Below are positions 56,399 to 64,000 of a DNA stretch of 64,000 nucleotides, piece after piece (the first letter of the stretch is position 1; each line of letters starts with the position of its first letter). This DNA comes from Actinomadura_C alba (lineage in GTDB: Bacteria > Actinomycetota > Actinomycetes > Streptosporangiales > Streptosporangiaceae), in assembly GCF_039530285.1 (NCBI RefSeq), contig NZ_BAAAOK010000015.1:372001-436000 (forward strand). Direction: 5' to 3'. The position numbers and the translations under genes were made by a program. The notes under the pieces are model-generated. The model was not told the origin of the DNA. It made no database searches and saw nothing but the letters and a program-made list of their open reading frames with translations.

Positions 56399-57916
56399 GT
56401 GATCATCCTGAGTGGCCTACTCGTTGTGCTGGCGATCGCCCTGCTCATCGCGGGCGTTGTGTTCGGCAACTCGGGTACGGAGGTCGTGGGCCAGGACGGG
56501 CTGGCGCTGATCTACGTTTCGATCGCGATCAGCATTGTCTCGGCCCTCTGTCTCGCCATCGGGGTCTTCCTGCGTCGCAAGGAGCTGTTCGCCGCGGTCG
56601 GGCCGACCTCGGGGAAGAGGCCGAAGGGCGACAAGAAGGGGCGTAAGCAGGCCGGCAAGGTCACGGGAGGCCTTGAACCGGCGGGCGGCGACGCCGCCAC
56701 GGAAGACACGCTCAAGATTCCGGCGCAGCCGGTCGACGTGCCCGGCGATGCGCTGGTCTACGTCGTACGGGGCCGGAAGCGGTACCACCTCGACAACTGC
56801 CGCCAGCTCATGGGGCGGCAGAAGGAAGAGCTGACCTACGCCGAGGCGCAGGAGGAGGGGTTCAGCCCCTGTACGGCCTGCATGCCCGACACCGCATTGG
56901 CGGCGCGCGCCGCGGTGTCCGGGGACAAGGGGCCGGGCGCCACCGGGAAGCGGGAAAGGGCCGGCTCCGCGGCCGGCCGGAGCGAGGCTCCCGGCTCGGC
57001 GAAGAAGCGAGCCGACAAGGCCGGGCCGACCGCGTCGAACGCATCCGTGGGTGCCGGCGCACCGTCGCCCGGCAAGCCCGGAGCCGAGCAGCGCACGACC
57101 CCCCCGGCGGCCGGTGGCGGGCGGCGACGCGGCCCGCTCTCGTCCGGACCGCGCCATGGGGAATCGGGCCCCGGCGACAACGAGACCACCGCGGACGGGC
57201 TACCCGGCCGCAAGCGCGACGACGCGGCCGAGAGGGCCGGTGAGCGGTCCACCAGCGGCATGGGCTCGCGCACGACTCCGAGCGAACCGGATTCGATCTG
57301 GCTGCCGCCCGCGGGGAGCGCCCCGTCGCCACTGCGTGCCGGTCTCCCTGCCGAGGAGCGGGCGACGCAGGCCGGCACCGCGGAGTTCGAGACCGTCGAG
57401 CCGGCCGATGAGAAGCGCGGTCGCGGCACCCGGTCCGGCGATGGCCGGACCGACGACACGCGACCGGACGACACCGGGGACGACGACACCCGCGCCAGTG
57501 ACACGCGGTCCGGAGACACACGGGCCAGCGACACACGGGCCAGCGACACACGGGACGAGGGCACGGGTTCCCATGGGACCAAGAGCCGGGGGACCCTGGA
57601 CCACGGGGCGTCCGAGCACGGTGGGCGGGCGGACGACGACCGCGAGACCGCTCAGGGGCCCGCCGGCACGACGGAGTCCGCCGAGTATGAAACGGCCGGT
57701 TCCGGCCGGGCGAGCGAGTCCGGCACCGCGGCCGAGGGGCCGCAGGTGCGGATCCTGAGCGGCACCAAGCGCTACCACCGTGCCGACTGCGCGCTGATCG
57801 TCGACATCGGAGACGACGCCGACGACATCGAGGCGCTGTCGCGCTCCGAGGCCACGGCCCGGGGATGCACACCCTGCCTGGTGTGCGAGCCCGACAAGGA
57901 ACACGCGCGCGACTGA
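56399..57916 (+). CDS. Membrane protein with two Cys/His (YHx3C...PCxxC) motifs
   Basis: 505 residues, no named family recognised. Two membrane helices (about 3-23 and 36-58), then motif 1: Y129-H130, C134, C158, C161. A disordered region of about 290 residues follows, with DTR-x-SDTR repeats (about 352-385). Motif 2 is Y459-H460, C464, C493, C496. Both have the spacing YH-x3-C, about 23-28 residues, PC-x2-C, and both follow a strand (YVVRGRKRYH and RILSGTKRYH). This resembles small Ada-like zinc modules seen in other bacterial proteins. Zinc binding is inferred. GTG start with GAGGGAGAGAG upstream. Lies 187 bases after divIVA with the same direction. Confidence 0.7.
   Translation: MIILSGLLVVLAIALLIAGVVFGNSGTEVVGQDGLALIYVSIAISIVSALCLAIGVFLRRKELFAAVGPTSGKRPKGDKKGRKQAGKVTGGLEPAGGDAATEDTLKIPAQPVDVPGDALVYVVRGRKRYHLDNCRQLMGRQKEELTYAEAQEEGFSPCTACMPDTALAARAAVSGDKGPGATGKRERAGSAAGRSEAPGSAKKRADKAGPTASNASVGAGAPSPGKPGAEQRTTPPAAGGGRRRGPLSSGPRHGESGPGDNETTADGLPGRKRDDAAERAGERSTSGMGSRTTPSEPDSIWLPPAGSAPSPLRAGLPAEERATQAGTAEFETVEPADEKRGRGTRSGDGRTDDTRPDDTGDDDTRASDTRSGDTRASDTRASDTRDEGTGSHGTKSRGTLDHGASEHGGRADDDRETAQGPAGTTESAEYETAGSGRASESGTAAEGPQVRILSGTKRYHRADCALIVDIGDDADDIEALSRSEATARGCTPCLVCEPDKEHARD
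57451..57560 (+). repeat. 15-bp and 30-bp repeats encoding (A/G)SDTR
   Basis: Units such as GCCAGCGACACACGG recur in the low-complexity part of the preceding protein, encoding a run of Asp-Thr-Arg. In-frame by length, so likely to vary between strains. Confidence 0.7.
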
Positions 57917-57936
57917 TCGAGGTCGCCGGCCAGGGC

Positions 57937-57976
57937 GGCACGCGGCAGTGAGCGGACCCGCTCTCCGGCGCGTGCC
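57937..57976. terminator. Hairpin between converging genes
   Basis: Arms GGCACGCG (57937-57944) and CGCGTGCC (57969-57976) enclose a smaller AGCGG-ac-CCGCT hairpin (57951-57962). It lies in the 71-base gap between the two convergent genes, so can end both transcripts. Confidence 0.5.
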
Positions 57977-57987
57977 CCGGCCCGGGA

Positions 57988-58728
57988 TCAGCTCGTGTCG
58001 TGATCGCGGCGGCGTCCGCGGCTCTGCCGCCGGATCTCCCGTCGCGCCTGGCGAAGTTCACGTTCGCGACGGCGCAACTCCTGCCGGTCCAGATCCGAGG
58101 TGTCCTTCACCCGCTTGACGTCGACCCCGCCGAACAGGGTGAGCCCGGTGAACCGGATGACGGGGGCGTCCGGGTCGAGCGGGTCGTCGGACGGCACGGT
58201 GTTCCCGCCGAAGATGGCCACCCCGGAGCCGACGATCCGCACGCCCTCGGGGACCTTGACCTCCACCCCGCCGAAGAGGCAGACGATGTTGACCGTGACC
58301 TCGCGCTGAGAAAGCACGGCCCGCCGGAAGTCGAGTTCCGCGCCGCCGAACGCGACCAGCACGCCGGTCTGGGGCTCCACCAGCCAGCGGCCCTTCCGCT
58401 CCGCCCCACCGAAGATCGCGACGATGTTCGCGGATTGACGGCTGGGGGCGGGAAGGCTCGTGTCCTTGTGGAGCCGCACGCCAGGCCCCGGTGGAGCGGT
58501 GGAGGAGCCCTCCTCTACCGGGAGGTCCTGAACGATCGGAGCGAGTTCGGCGTAGGTCTTCGCGGCGTAGACGCGCTCGACGCGCTCCGCGTGCTCTTCG
58601 GGCGTGAGCCGGCCCTCGGCCAGGGCCTCACGCAGCTGATCTGCGACCCGGTCCCGATCCGCGTCCGAGGCCCGCATGAGCGACGGCTCGGGCGGCCCGG
58701 TGTGCGGTGACTGGTCTGGAAGGTCCAC
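57988..58728 (-). CDS. DUF1707 SHOCT-like protein with LiaF-type C-terminal domain
   Basis: 246 residues from GTG 58728; ATG 58677 is a shorter option. The N-terminal SHOCT-like domain shows RASDADRDRVADQLREAL and GRLTPEEHAERVERVYAAKTYAEL. Beta-strand repeats in the C-terminal half (AIFGGAERKG, VAFGGAELDF, CLFGGVEVKVPEG, TLFGGVDVKR) match the cell-wall-active antibiotics response (LiaF/DUF2154) domain. No membrane helix is present. Such proteins are thought to take part in envelope stress signalling, but specific roles are unknown. Basic C-terminal tail. Confidence 0.85.
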   Translation of the reverse strand: MDLPDQSPHTGPPEPSLMRASDADRDRVADQLREALAEGRLTPEEHAERVERVYAAKTYAELAPIVQDLPVEEGSSTAPPGPGVRLHKDTSLPAPSRQSANIVAIFGGAERKGRWLVEPQTGVLVAFGGAELDFRRAVLSQREVTVNIVCLFGGVEVKVPEGVRIVGSGVAIFGGNTVPSDDPLDPDAPVIRFTGLTLFGGVDVKRVKDTSDLDRQELRRRERELRQARREIRRQSRGRRRDHDTS

Positions 58729-58838
58729 GTCCGCATCATTCCGCACAAGATGTGTCTCGACCAAGCCCTCTCCGCCGGGTCTCGCGGCCGGCCGCCCAGA
58801 GGGCGTGCACGGCCGCGCGACCCGGCGGTGCGGTGCCG

Positions 58839-61800
58839 TCAGCCGGCCTCGGATCTGCGAAGCCAGAGGGTGAGATCGAGGTCGTCGTCCCGGTGCGCCG
58901 CGAGATCCTCGCCGGGCCTCCGCTGGTGCGTCGCCACGGCCAGCACCTCCGCCGCGACCTCGCCGCCGTGCTCGCGCAGCGCCGACTCGAGTTCGGTGTC
59001 GTGGGTCTCCCACCACAGCTCGATGCGGTCGGTCACCTCCAGCCCGGTGGCCTTGCGGGTCTCCTGCACCAACCTGATCACCTCGCGTGCGAGGCCGGCC
59101 CGGCGCAGGTCCGGCGTGACCGTCAGGTCCAGCGCGATCGTCTCACCGGCCGCGCTCTCCACCGCCCAGCCGGTCCGCGGCCGCTCGGTGACGATCACAT
59201 CGGCCGATCCGAGCTCGACGTCGCCGACGTCGGCCACGCCGATCGTGACCGTGCCGTCGCCGCGCAGGGCATGGACCAGCCCGGCCGGGTCCGCGCCGGT
59301 CACCGCCTTGGCGACCTTCGGCGTGTCCTTGCCGTAGCGCTTGCCGAGCTCGCGGAAGTTCGGCTTCACCTCGTAGTCGACGAGGTCGTCGCCGCCCGCG
59401 AGTGCCGTGGACAGGTCCTCGAGGCCGGTGACGTTCAGCTCCTCGGAGATCTGGGCGCGCAGCTCTGCCGGGAGCGACGCCCAGCCCGACGCGCCCACGA
59501 GGGCCCGGCCGAGGGGCTGGCGGGTCCGTACGGCGGATGCAGCCCGGGCCGCGCGGCCCAGCTCCACGAGTCGCCGGACGAGCGACATCCGCTCGCTCAG
59601 CGTCTCGTCGAGCAGTTCCTCGGACACCGTCGGCCATGAACTGAGGTGCACCGACTCGGCCGCACCTGCGGGCCGGATGGCGTCCCAGACATGGTCGGTG
59701 AGGAAGGGCACGATCGGGGCCAGGAGCCGGGTGAGCGTCTCCAGGCACTCGTACAGCGTGGTGAACGCCGACGCGCCCTCAGGGGTCTCGGGACCCTCCC
59801 AGAACCGCCGCCGCGACCTCCGGACGTACCAGTTGGACAGGTCGTCGATGAACTCGGCGAGCCTGCGGCCGGCGCGGGCGGTGTCGAAGCCCTCCAGGGC
59901 GGTGTCCACCTCACGTACGGTCCGGTGCAGCTCGGCGAGCACCCACCGGTCCAGCAGCGGCCGGTCGGCGGGCGCGGGCGCCTCGGGCACGCGGTCCGGT
60001 GTCCAGGGCCGGGCCCCGCCGGCGGAGGTCTCCTCGCCGCACGCGTTGGCGTACAGCACGAAGAAGGACGCGGTGTTCCAGTACGTCAGGAGCACCTTCC
60101 GGACGATCTCCGACAGCGGGCCGTCGCCGACGCGGCGGGCCGACCACGGCGACCCGCTCGCCGCCATGTACCACCGCAGCGCGTCCGCGCCGTGCTTGTC
60201 CATCAGCGGGATCGGCTCGAGGACGTTGCCGAGGTGCTTGCTCATCTTGCGGCCGTCCTCGGCGAGGATGTGGCCGAGGCAGACGACGTTCTCGTACGAC
60301 GACCGGTCGAACACCAGGGTGCCGACGGCCATCAGCGAGTAGAACCATCCCCGGGTCTGGTCGATGGCCTCGGAGATGAACTGCGCGGGATAGGACTTTT
60401 CGAAGACCTCCGCATTGCGGTACGGGGCGCCCCACTGCGCGAACGGCATCGAACCGGAGTCGTACCAGGCGTCGATGACGTCGGGCACCCGCCGCGCGGT
60501 CCCGCCGCACTCCGGGCAGTCGAAGGTGATGTCGTCGACGTACGGGCGGTGCGGGTCGAGCGCGGTGAGATCCCGGCCGGCGTGCGAGGACAGCTCGCCG
60601 AGCGAGCCGACGCAGGTCACGTGGTCCTCGTCGCACACCCACAGCGGCAGCGGCGTGCCCCAGTAGCGGCTGCGCGACAGTGACCAGTCGATGTTGTTCC
60701 GCAGCCACTCGCCGTACCGGCCCCACTTGATGGAGTCGGGGTACCAGCCGGTGCGCTCGTTCTCCTCGAGCAGCCGCGACTTGACCTGTGTGGTGCGGAT
60801 GTACCAGGCGGGCAGGGCGTAGTAGAGCAACGGGGTGTGGCACCGCCAGCAGTGCGGATAGCTGTGCTCGTAGGTCTCCGAGCGGAACAGCATCCCGCGC
60901 TCCTCGAGGTCCTTGACCAGCGTCTGGTCGGCGTCCTTGAAGAACGCCCCGCCGACGAGCGGCACCGAGTCCTCGAACCGGCCGTCCGCCCGGATCGGGT
61001 TGACCACGGGCAGGCCGGCCGCCCGGCAGGCGGCGAAGTCGTCGGCGCCGAACGCCGCGGCCATGTGCACCAGGCCGGTGCCGTCCTCGGTGGTCACGAA
61101 GTCGGCGAGCAGGACCCGGTGGGCCGGGCGCTCGGGGTCGTCGGGCTCGGGGAAGCCCACCAGGTCGAAGGGGCGCTGGTAGGTCACGCCCTCGAGGGCG
61201 GTGCCCGGGAGCCGCTCGACGACCTCCCAGCCCTCGCCGAGGACGCTCTCGGCCAGCGGCTCGGCGACGACGACCTGCTCGCCGGAGTCGCCGTCCCGTG
61301 CCACGACGTAGGTCACGCCGGGGTGCACGGCGACGGCGGTGTTGGAGACCAGCGTCCACGGGGTGGTCGTCCAGACCAGCAGCGCGGCCCGCCCGGCCAG
61401 CGGGCCGGAGGTGATCGGGAACCGCACGGTCACCGACGGGTCGGCCAGGGTCTCGTAACCACCGGGCTGGCCGAGCTCGTGGTCGGACAGCGGCGTGCCG
61501 CACCGCGGGCAGTACGGGCTGATGCGGTGGTCGCGGACGAGCAGCCCCTTGTCGAAGATGACCTTGAGCGACCACCAGACGGACTCGACGTACTCGGGGT
61601 CCATGGTGCGGTAGGCCTGGGTCATGTCGACCCAGTAGCCCATCCGCTCGGTCATCTCCTCGAAGGCGCCGACGTGCCGCAGGACCGACTCGCGGCACCG
61701 GGCGTTGAACTCGGCGACGCCGTAGGCCTCGATGTCCTTCTTGCCGGACAGGCCCAGCTCCTTCTCCACCGCCACCTCGACGGGCAGGCCGTGGCAGTCC

Positions 61801-62102
61801 CAGCCGGCCTTGCGGGTGACGTTGTACCCCTTCATGGTGCGGAAGCGCGGGAAGAGGTCCTTGAAGACGCGGGCCTCGACGTGGTGGACGCCGGGCATCC
61901 CGTTGGCGGTCGGGGGACCCTCGTAGAACACCCAGCGCGGCCCCGACTCGGTGCGCCGCAGTGAGCGTTCGAAGACCTTGTCCTCCTGCCATCGGCGGAG
62001 CGTCTCGCGCTCGAGCGCCGGCAGGTCGATCTGGGCCGGCAGGGGGCGCAGTGTTCGGCGGTCTGCTTCCGGGCCCCGCCTGCCCGGCACGGCGTCGTTC
62101 AC
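58839..62102 (-). CDS. ileS: Isoleucyl-tRNA synthetase, type 2, with GVHH signature
   Basis: 1087 residues, class I. The Rossmann signature normally HxGH reads G71-V-H-H74 (PPTANGMPGVHH), the GxHH form reported in some IleRS2 enzymes with very strong mupirocin resistance. KMSK at 619-622. The CP1 editing domain (WTTTPWTL, GTGLVHMAAAFGADD) and a zinc-like CPRC are present, with a C-terminal domain of the eukaryote-like type. Start GTG 62102. A T-box leader (62103-62300) precedes it, so expression responds to uncharged tRNA-Ile. Confidence 0.96.
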   Translation of the reverse strand: MNDAVPGRRGPEADRRTLRPLPAQIDLPALERETLRRWQEDKVFERSLRRTESGPRWVFYEGPPTANGMPGVHHVEARVFKDLFPRFRTMKGYNVTRKAGWDCHGLPVEVAVEKELGLSGKKDIEAYGVAEFNARCRESVLRHVGAFEEMTERMGYWVDMTQAYRTMDPEYVESVWWSLKVIFDKGLLVRDHRISPYCPRCGTPLSDHELGQPGGYETLADPSVTVRFPITSGPLAGRAALLVWTTTPWTLVSNTAVAVHPGVTYVVARDGDSGEQVVVAEPLAESVLGEGWEVVERLPGTALEGVTYQRPFDLVGFPEPDDPERPAHRVLLADFVTTEDGTGLVHMAAAFGADDFAACRAAGLPVVNPIRADGRFEDSVPLVGGAFFKDADQTLVKDLEERGMLFRSETYEHSYPHCWRCHTPLLYYALPAWYIRTTQVKSRLLEENERTGWYPDSIKWGRYGEWLRNNIDWSLSRSRYWGTPLPLWVCDEDHVTCVGSLGELSSHAGRDLTALDPHRPYVDDITFDCPECGGTARRVPDVIDAWYDSGSMPFAQWGAPYRNAEVFEKSYPAQFISEAIDQTRGWFYSLMAVGTLVFDRSSYENVVCLGHILAEDGRKMSKHLGNVLEPIPLMDKHGADALRWYMAASGSPWSARRVGDGPLSEIVRKVLLTYWNTASFFVLYANACGEETSAGGARPWTPDRVPEAPAPADRPLLDRWVLAELHRTVREVDTALEGFDTARAGRRLAEFIDDLSNWYVRRSRRRFWEGPETPEGASAFTTLYECLETLTRLLAPIVPFLTDHVWDAIRPAGAAESVHLSSWPTVSEELLDETLSERMSLVRRLVELGRAARAASAVRTRQPLGRALVGASGWASLPAELRAQISEELNVTGLEDLSTALAGGDDLVDYEVKPNFRELGKRYGKDTPKVAKAVTGADPAGLVHALRGDGTVTIGVADVGDVELGSADVIVTERPRTGWAVESAAGETIALDLTVTPDLRRAGLAREVIRLVQETRKATGLEVTDRIELWWETHDTELESALREHGGEVAAEVLAVATHQRRPGEDLAAHRDDDLDLTLWLRRSEAG

Positions 62103-62300
62103 GATGGGCGGACCTCCACGAGAGTGCGATCATGGACCCGGAGGGACGAGGCCGGCGGCCCCGCGGTACCACCCTCCTTGGCCATGCGCGCATGGCCCGC
62201 TTCGTTGGAGGCTCGGCGGCCGGGTCTACTGAGTCCGCGTGGGCAGGCCAGCGGGCGGTTCTTCCGGCGGCTCCGGGGTGATCAGACCGCCGGGCAGGCA
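62103..62300 (-). promoter_or_regulatory. T-box riboswitch of ileS (translational type, very short stem I)
   Basis: On the minus strand the T-box core GGGTGGTACCGCG is exact (62174-62162). Upstream, arms CCGGCGG (62293-62287) and CCGCCGG (62270-62264) close a loop containing CTGATCACC, which offers an AUC isoleucine codon (62282-62280) as specifier. Downstream, CCTCC (62144-62140) can pair with the ileS ribosome-binding site GGAGG (62117-62113), the sequestrator. Binding of uncharged tRNA-Ile to the T-box would free it. This matches the actinobacterial ileS T-boxes that control translation rather than termination. Confidence 0.88.
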
Positions 62301-62489
62301 CCCGGGCTCGCACCGTCCCCGGGTCGCTCATCGCTGCGCACGGCGGCAGGTGTCCTCATCAACGCCTTGCCGACCGCTCCGATTGTACGTGTACTTGGCG
62401 CTCGGACCGGACAGGTTTTCGCCCGGCCCGGTGCGGGCGGTGCCGGGGGCCTGTGCCCCCCCGGGGTGCCGATGGGACTGGAGGTCTGG

Positions 62490-62762
62490 ATGGGGATGCG
62501 GGTGGCGATCCGGGTACGCCCGGGCGCGGCGCGGACCGGGGTCGGCGGCGCGTACGGCGACGCGCTCGTGGTCAGGGTCGCGGCGCGCGCCGTCGAGGGC
62601 AAGGCGACCGAGGCCGCCCTGCGCGCCGTCGCCGAGGCGCTGGGCGTCCGGCGCCGTGACGTCAGCCTCGTCAGCGGCGCGACCAGCCGCGACAAGGTCG
62701 TCGAGGTGGACGGGGATGTGGCACAGCTCACTCGTGAGATCGACCGGCTCTTGGGTTCCTGA
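62490..62762 (+). CDS. DUF167 (YggU-family) protein
   Basis: 90 residues from ATG 62490, which has GGAGG 5 bases upstream. Motifs RVAIRVRPGAARTGVGG, GDALVVRVAARAVEGKATEAAL and the GATSRDKVVEVDG segment cover the whole DUF167 domain. Function unknown; the fold is small alpha/beta. Divergent from ileS across its T-box leader. It often lies near yggT/yggS genes in other bacteria. Confidence 0.88.
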   Translation: MGMRVAIRVRPGAARTGVGGAYGDALVVRVAARAVEGKATEAALRAVAEALGVRRRDVSLVSGATSRDKVVEVDGDVAQLTREIDRLLGS

Positions 62763-62908
62763 CATCGGGTAACTGGGCATATGCGGCTTGTGACAGACCT
62801 TGGAGCTTGTTCATGGAACCTCCGATCTGCGGTCTTCGCAGGTCGGGGCTCCGCGGACGGGCCCTTGACCGAGCGACCGGCTGTTTGCCGTCCCGCGAAA
62901 GGAGACCT

Positions 62909-63481
62909 ATGCTTCCCGCACTGCCTGTCGACAAGATCAGCGCGAGGGGGCCCGACATGGCCAGCGCGGGGAGGGACAAAACGCCGTCCGAGAAGACGAC
63001 CCGGCGTGCGAGGGTGCCCGTAGGGGAGTCGAAGCGGCGTGGCACGGGGAAGCACTCGGTGGGAACGCCCGCCACCGAGGAGACGGCGGGACAGCTGCCG
63101 GTCCGGGCCGGTGAGGACCGGTGGACCGCCGACGAGCTCGCGGCGGTGCGCGGTCGGCTGAACGAAGAGATCGTCAAGTTCGAGTTGGAGATCGCGCGGG
63201 CCGAGTCCGAGATCGCCGAGCGGATGGGCGACAGTAGCGAGGGCGCCGGCGACGACCAGGCCGACGCGGGGGCCAAGACCTATGAGCGCGAGCACGAGAT
63301 GGCGCTCACCTACAACGCACGCGATCTGCTGGCGCAGAACGAGCGGGCGATCGTGCGGATCGACGCCGGCACCTATGGGATTTGCGAGTCATGTGGAAAG
63401 CCGATCGGTAAGGCGCGCCTGCAGGCCTTCCCTCGTGCGACCCTATGTGTGACATGCAAACAACGCGAGGAGCGTCGCTGA
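62909..63481 (+). CDS. TraR/DksA-type zinc-finger protein
   Basis: 190 residues from ATG 62909 (AAAGGAGA 4 bases upstream). The N-terminal 85 residues are Lys/Arg/Thr-rich and low complexity; a coiled-coil pair follows (EIVKFELEIARAESEIAER), then the C4 zinc finger C159-x2-C162...C180-x2-C183. The acidic coiled-coil tip that DksA uses in RNA polymerase is not evident, so it may be a relative with another role. An in-frame ATG at 62807 is rejected because it has no ribosome-binding site. Stands before lspA, a common actinobacterial pairing. Confidence 0.88.
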   Translation: MLPALPVDKISARGPDMASAGRDKTPSEKTTRRARVPVGESKRRGTGKHSVGTPATEETAGQLPVRAGEDRWTADELAAVRGRLNEEIVKFELEIARAESEIAERMGDSSEGAGDDQADAGAKTYEREHEMALTYNARDLLAQNERAIVRIDAGTYGICESCGKPIGKARLQAFPRATLCVTCKQREERR

Positions 63482-64000
63482 CCGACGCAAAGAAGCACGA
63501 GGAGACCGGCGCCACGCCTTCGGGCGGGCTCACCCACGACGAGCACGTGCCGCCGCGCCGCGTCGGCGTGCTGCTGGGCGTCGCAGTGCTGGCGCTCGTT
63601 CTGGATCTCGGTACGAAGATCGTCGCGGTCGCGCGGCTGGCGGACCGTGATCCGATCGAGCTGCTCGGCGGCCTGCTGACGCTCCGGGTGACGCGGAACA
63701 GCGGGGCGGCGTTCTCCATCGCCACCGGGCTCACCGTGGTGCTCACCCTGATCGCCATCGGCGTGGTGATCGCGATCCTGCGGACCGCGCGCCGGCTGCG
63801 CAGCCTGCCGTGGGCGATCTCGCTGGGGTTGTTGCTCGGCGGTGCCACGGGCAACCTCGTTGACCGGCTGTTCCGCTCCCCGGCACCGCTGAAGGGGCAC
63901 GTCGTCGACTGGATCGAGCTGCCGAACTGGCCGGTGTTCAATCTGGCCGACTCGGCGATCGTCTGCGGTGGCGTGCTGGCGGTGCTGCTGGCCGCCCGGG
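63454..64000 (+). CDS. lspA: Lipoprotein signal peptidase, partial at window end
   Basis: About 182 residues before the edge. A hydrophilic N-terminus of about 35 residues, then four membrane helices. LspA motifs: TRNSGAAFS, GGATGNLVDRLF with one catalytic Asp, VVDWIELP and FNLADSAIV with the other Asp. Cleaves diacylated prolipoproteins at the membrane. Start uncertain: ATG 63454 lies inside the TraR-like gene, while AGGAG (63468-63472) is best placed for CTG 63478, which overlaps that gene's TGA. Stop is outside the window. Confidence 0.93.
   Translation, partial: MQTTRGASLTDAKKHEETGATPSGGLTHDEHVPPRRVGVLLGVAVLALVLDLGTKIVAVARLADRDPIELLGGLLTLRVTRNSGAAFSIATGLTVVLTLIAIGVVIAILRTARRLRSLPWAISLGLLLGGATGNLVDRLFRSPAPLKGHVVDWIELPNWPVFNLADSAIVCGGVLAVLLAAR

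Noticed and set aside
59911..62331. 806-codon minus-strand frame overlapping ileS in another phase
   Set aside because: Shares the strand with ileS but is out of phase, Arg/Pro/Gly-rich and motif-free; it also crosses the T-box.
62266..62489. N-terminal extension of the DUF167 gene (frame open from 62124)
   Set aside because: The extension is antisense to the ileS T-box leader and is not conserved-looking. GGAGG before ATG 62490 gives the standard domain length.

Overview
This window comes from a very GC-rich actinobacterium, most likely of the order Streptosporangiales or a close relative. The grounds are a complete actinobacterial dcw (division and cell wall) cluster ending in sepF-yggT-divIVA, a mycothiol-type maleylpyruvate isomerase, an F420-type LLM oxidoreductase, DUF3040 and DUF1707 proteins, many GTG starts, ATGA/GTGA gene overlaps, and repeated cases of a -10 box only 6-8 bases before the start codon (leaderless transcripts). 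The order-level placement is an inference.

Layout. 1-4.2 kb: the end of an unknown gene, a class I aminotransferase, a ring-opening amidohydrolase (cyanuric acid amidohydrolase/barbiturase family), an SseB-domain protein and a prepilin peptidase. 4.2-9.8 kb: an accessory island with lower GC between genes. It holds a 43-codon secreted peptide, a GT-C type membrane glycosyltransferase and two tandem collagen-like (Gly-Pro-Thr) secreted proteins. The tandem duplication that made the pair also copied the last codons of the glycosyltransferase gene. 9.9-12.9 kb: a glycyl-tRNA synthetase with alpha and beta subunits fused. 13.0-16.6 kb: a gentisate degradation operon (dioxygenase, fumarylpyruvate hydrolase, mycothiol-dependent maleylpyruvate isomerase) with a divergent IclR regulator and a clear double operator. 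16.7-28.0 kb: aroC-aroK-aroB-aroQ and then pepQ-efp-nusB, split by about 5.9 kb of other genes (DUF2834, LLM oxidoreductase, a second GT-C protein, a membrane-anchored spermidine-synthase-like protein).

28.0-35.6 kb: a methyltransferase, DNA polymerase IV, a DUF3040 protein, and the leftward moxR-DUF58-transglutaminase operon. 36.1-56.2 kb: the dcw cluster mraZ-rsmH-ftsL-ftsI-murE-murF-mraY-murD-ftsW-murG-murC-ftsQ-ftsZ-pgeF-PLPBP-sepF-yggT-divIVA. These make and flip lipid II, polymerise and cross-link septal wall, build the Z ring (ftsZ, sepF) and drive polar growth (divIVA). Four GTGG boxes at exact 10-bp spacing overlap the mraZ promoter and look like an MraZ operator. A hairpin and separate promoter signals between ftsQ and ftsZ suggest that ftsZ is partly independent. 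56.4-64 kb: a protein with two Cys/His motifs, a DUF1707 envelope protein, ileS (type 2, with an altered GVHH signature and a translational T-box leader), a DUF167 protein, a TraR/DksA-type protein, and lspA running off the end.

The most interesting parts are the collagen-like protein/glycosyltransferase island (a possible dedicated protein O-glycosylation system), the GVHH IleRS with its T-box, the fused GlyRS, and the MraZ box array. No tRNA, rRNA, insertion sequence or CRISPR array was recognised.
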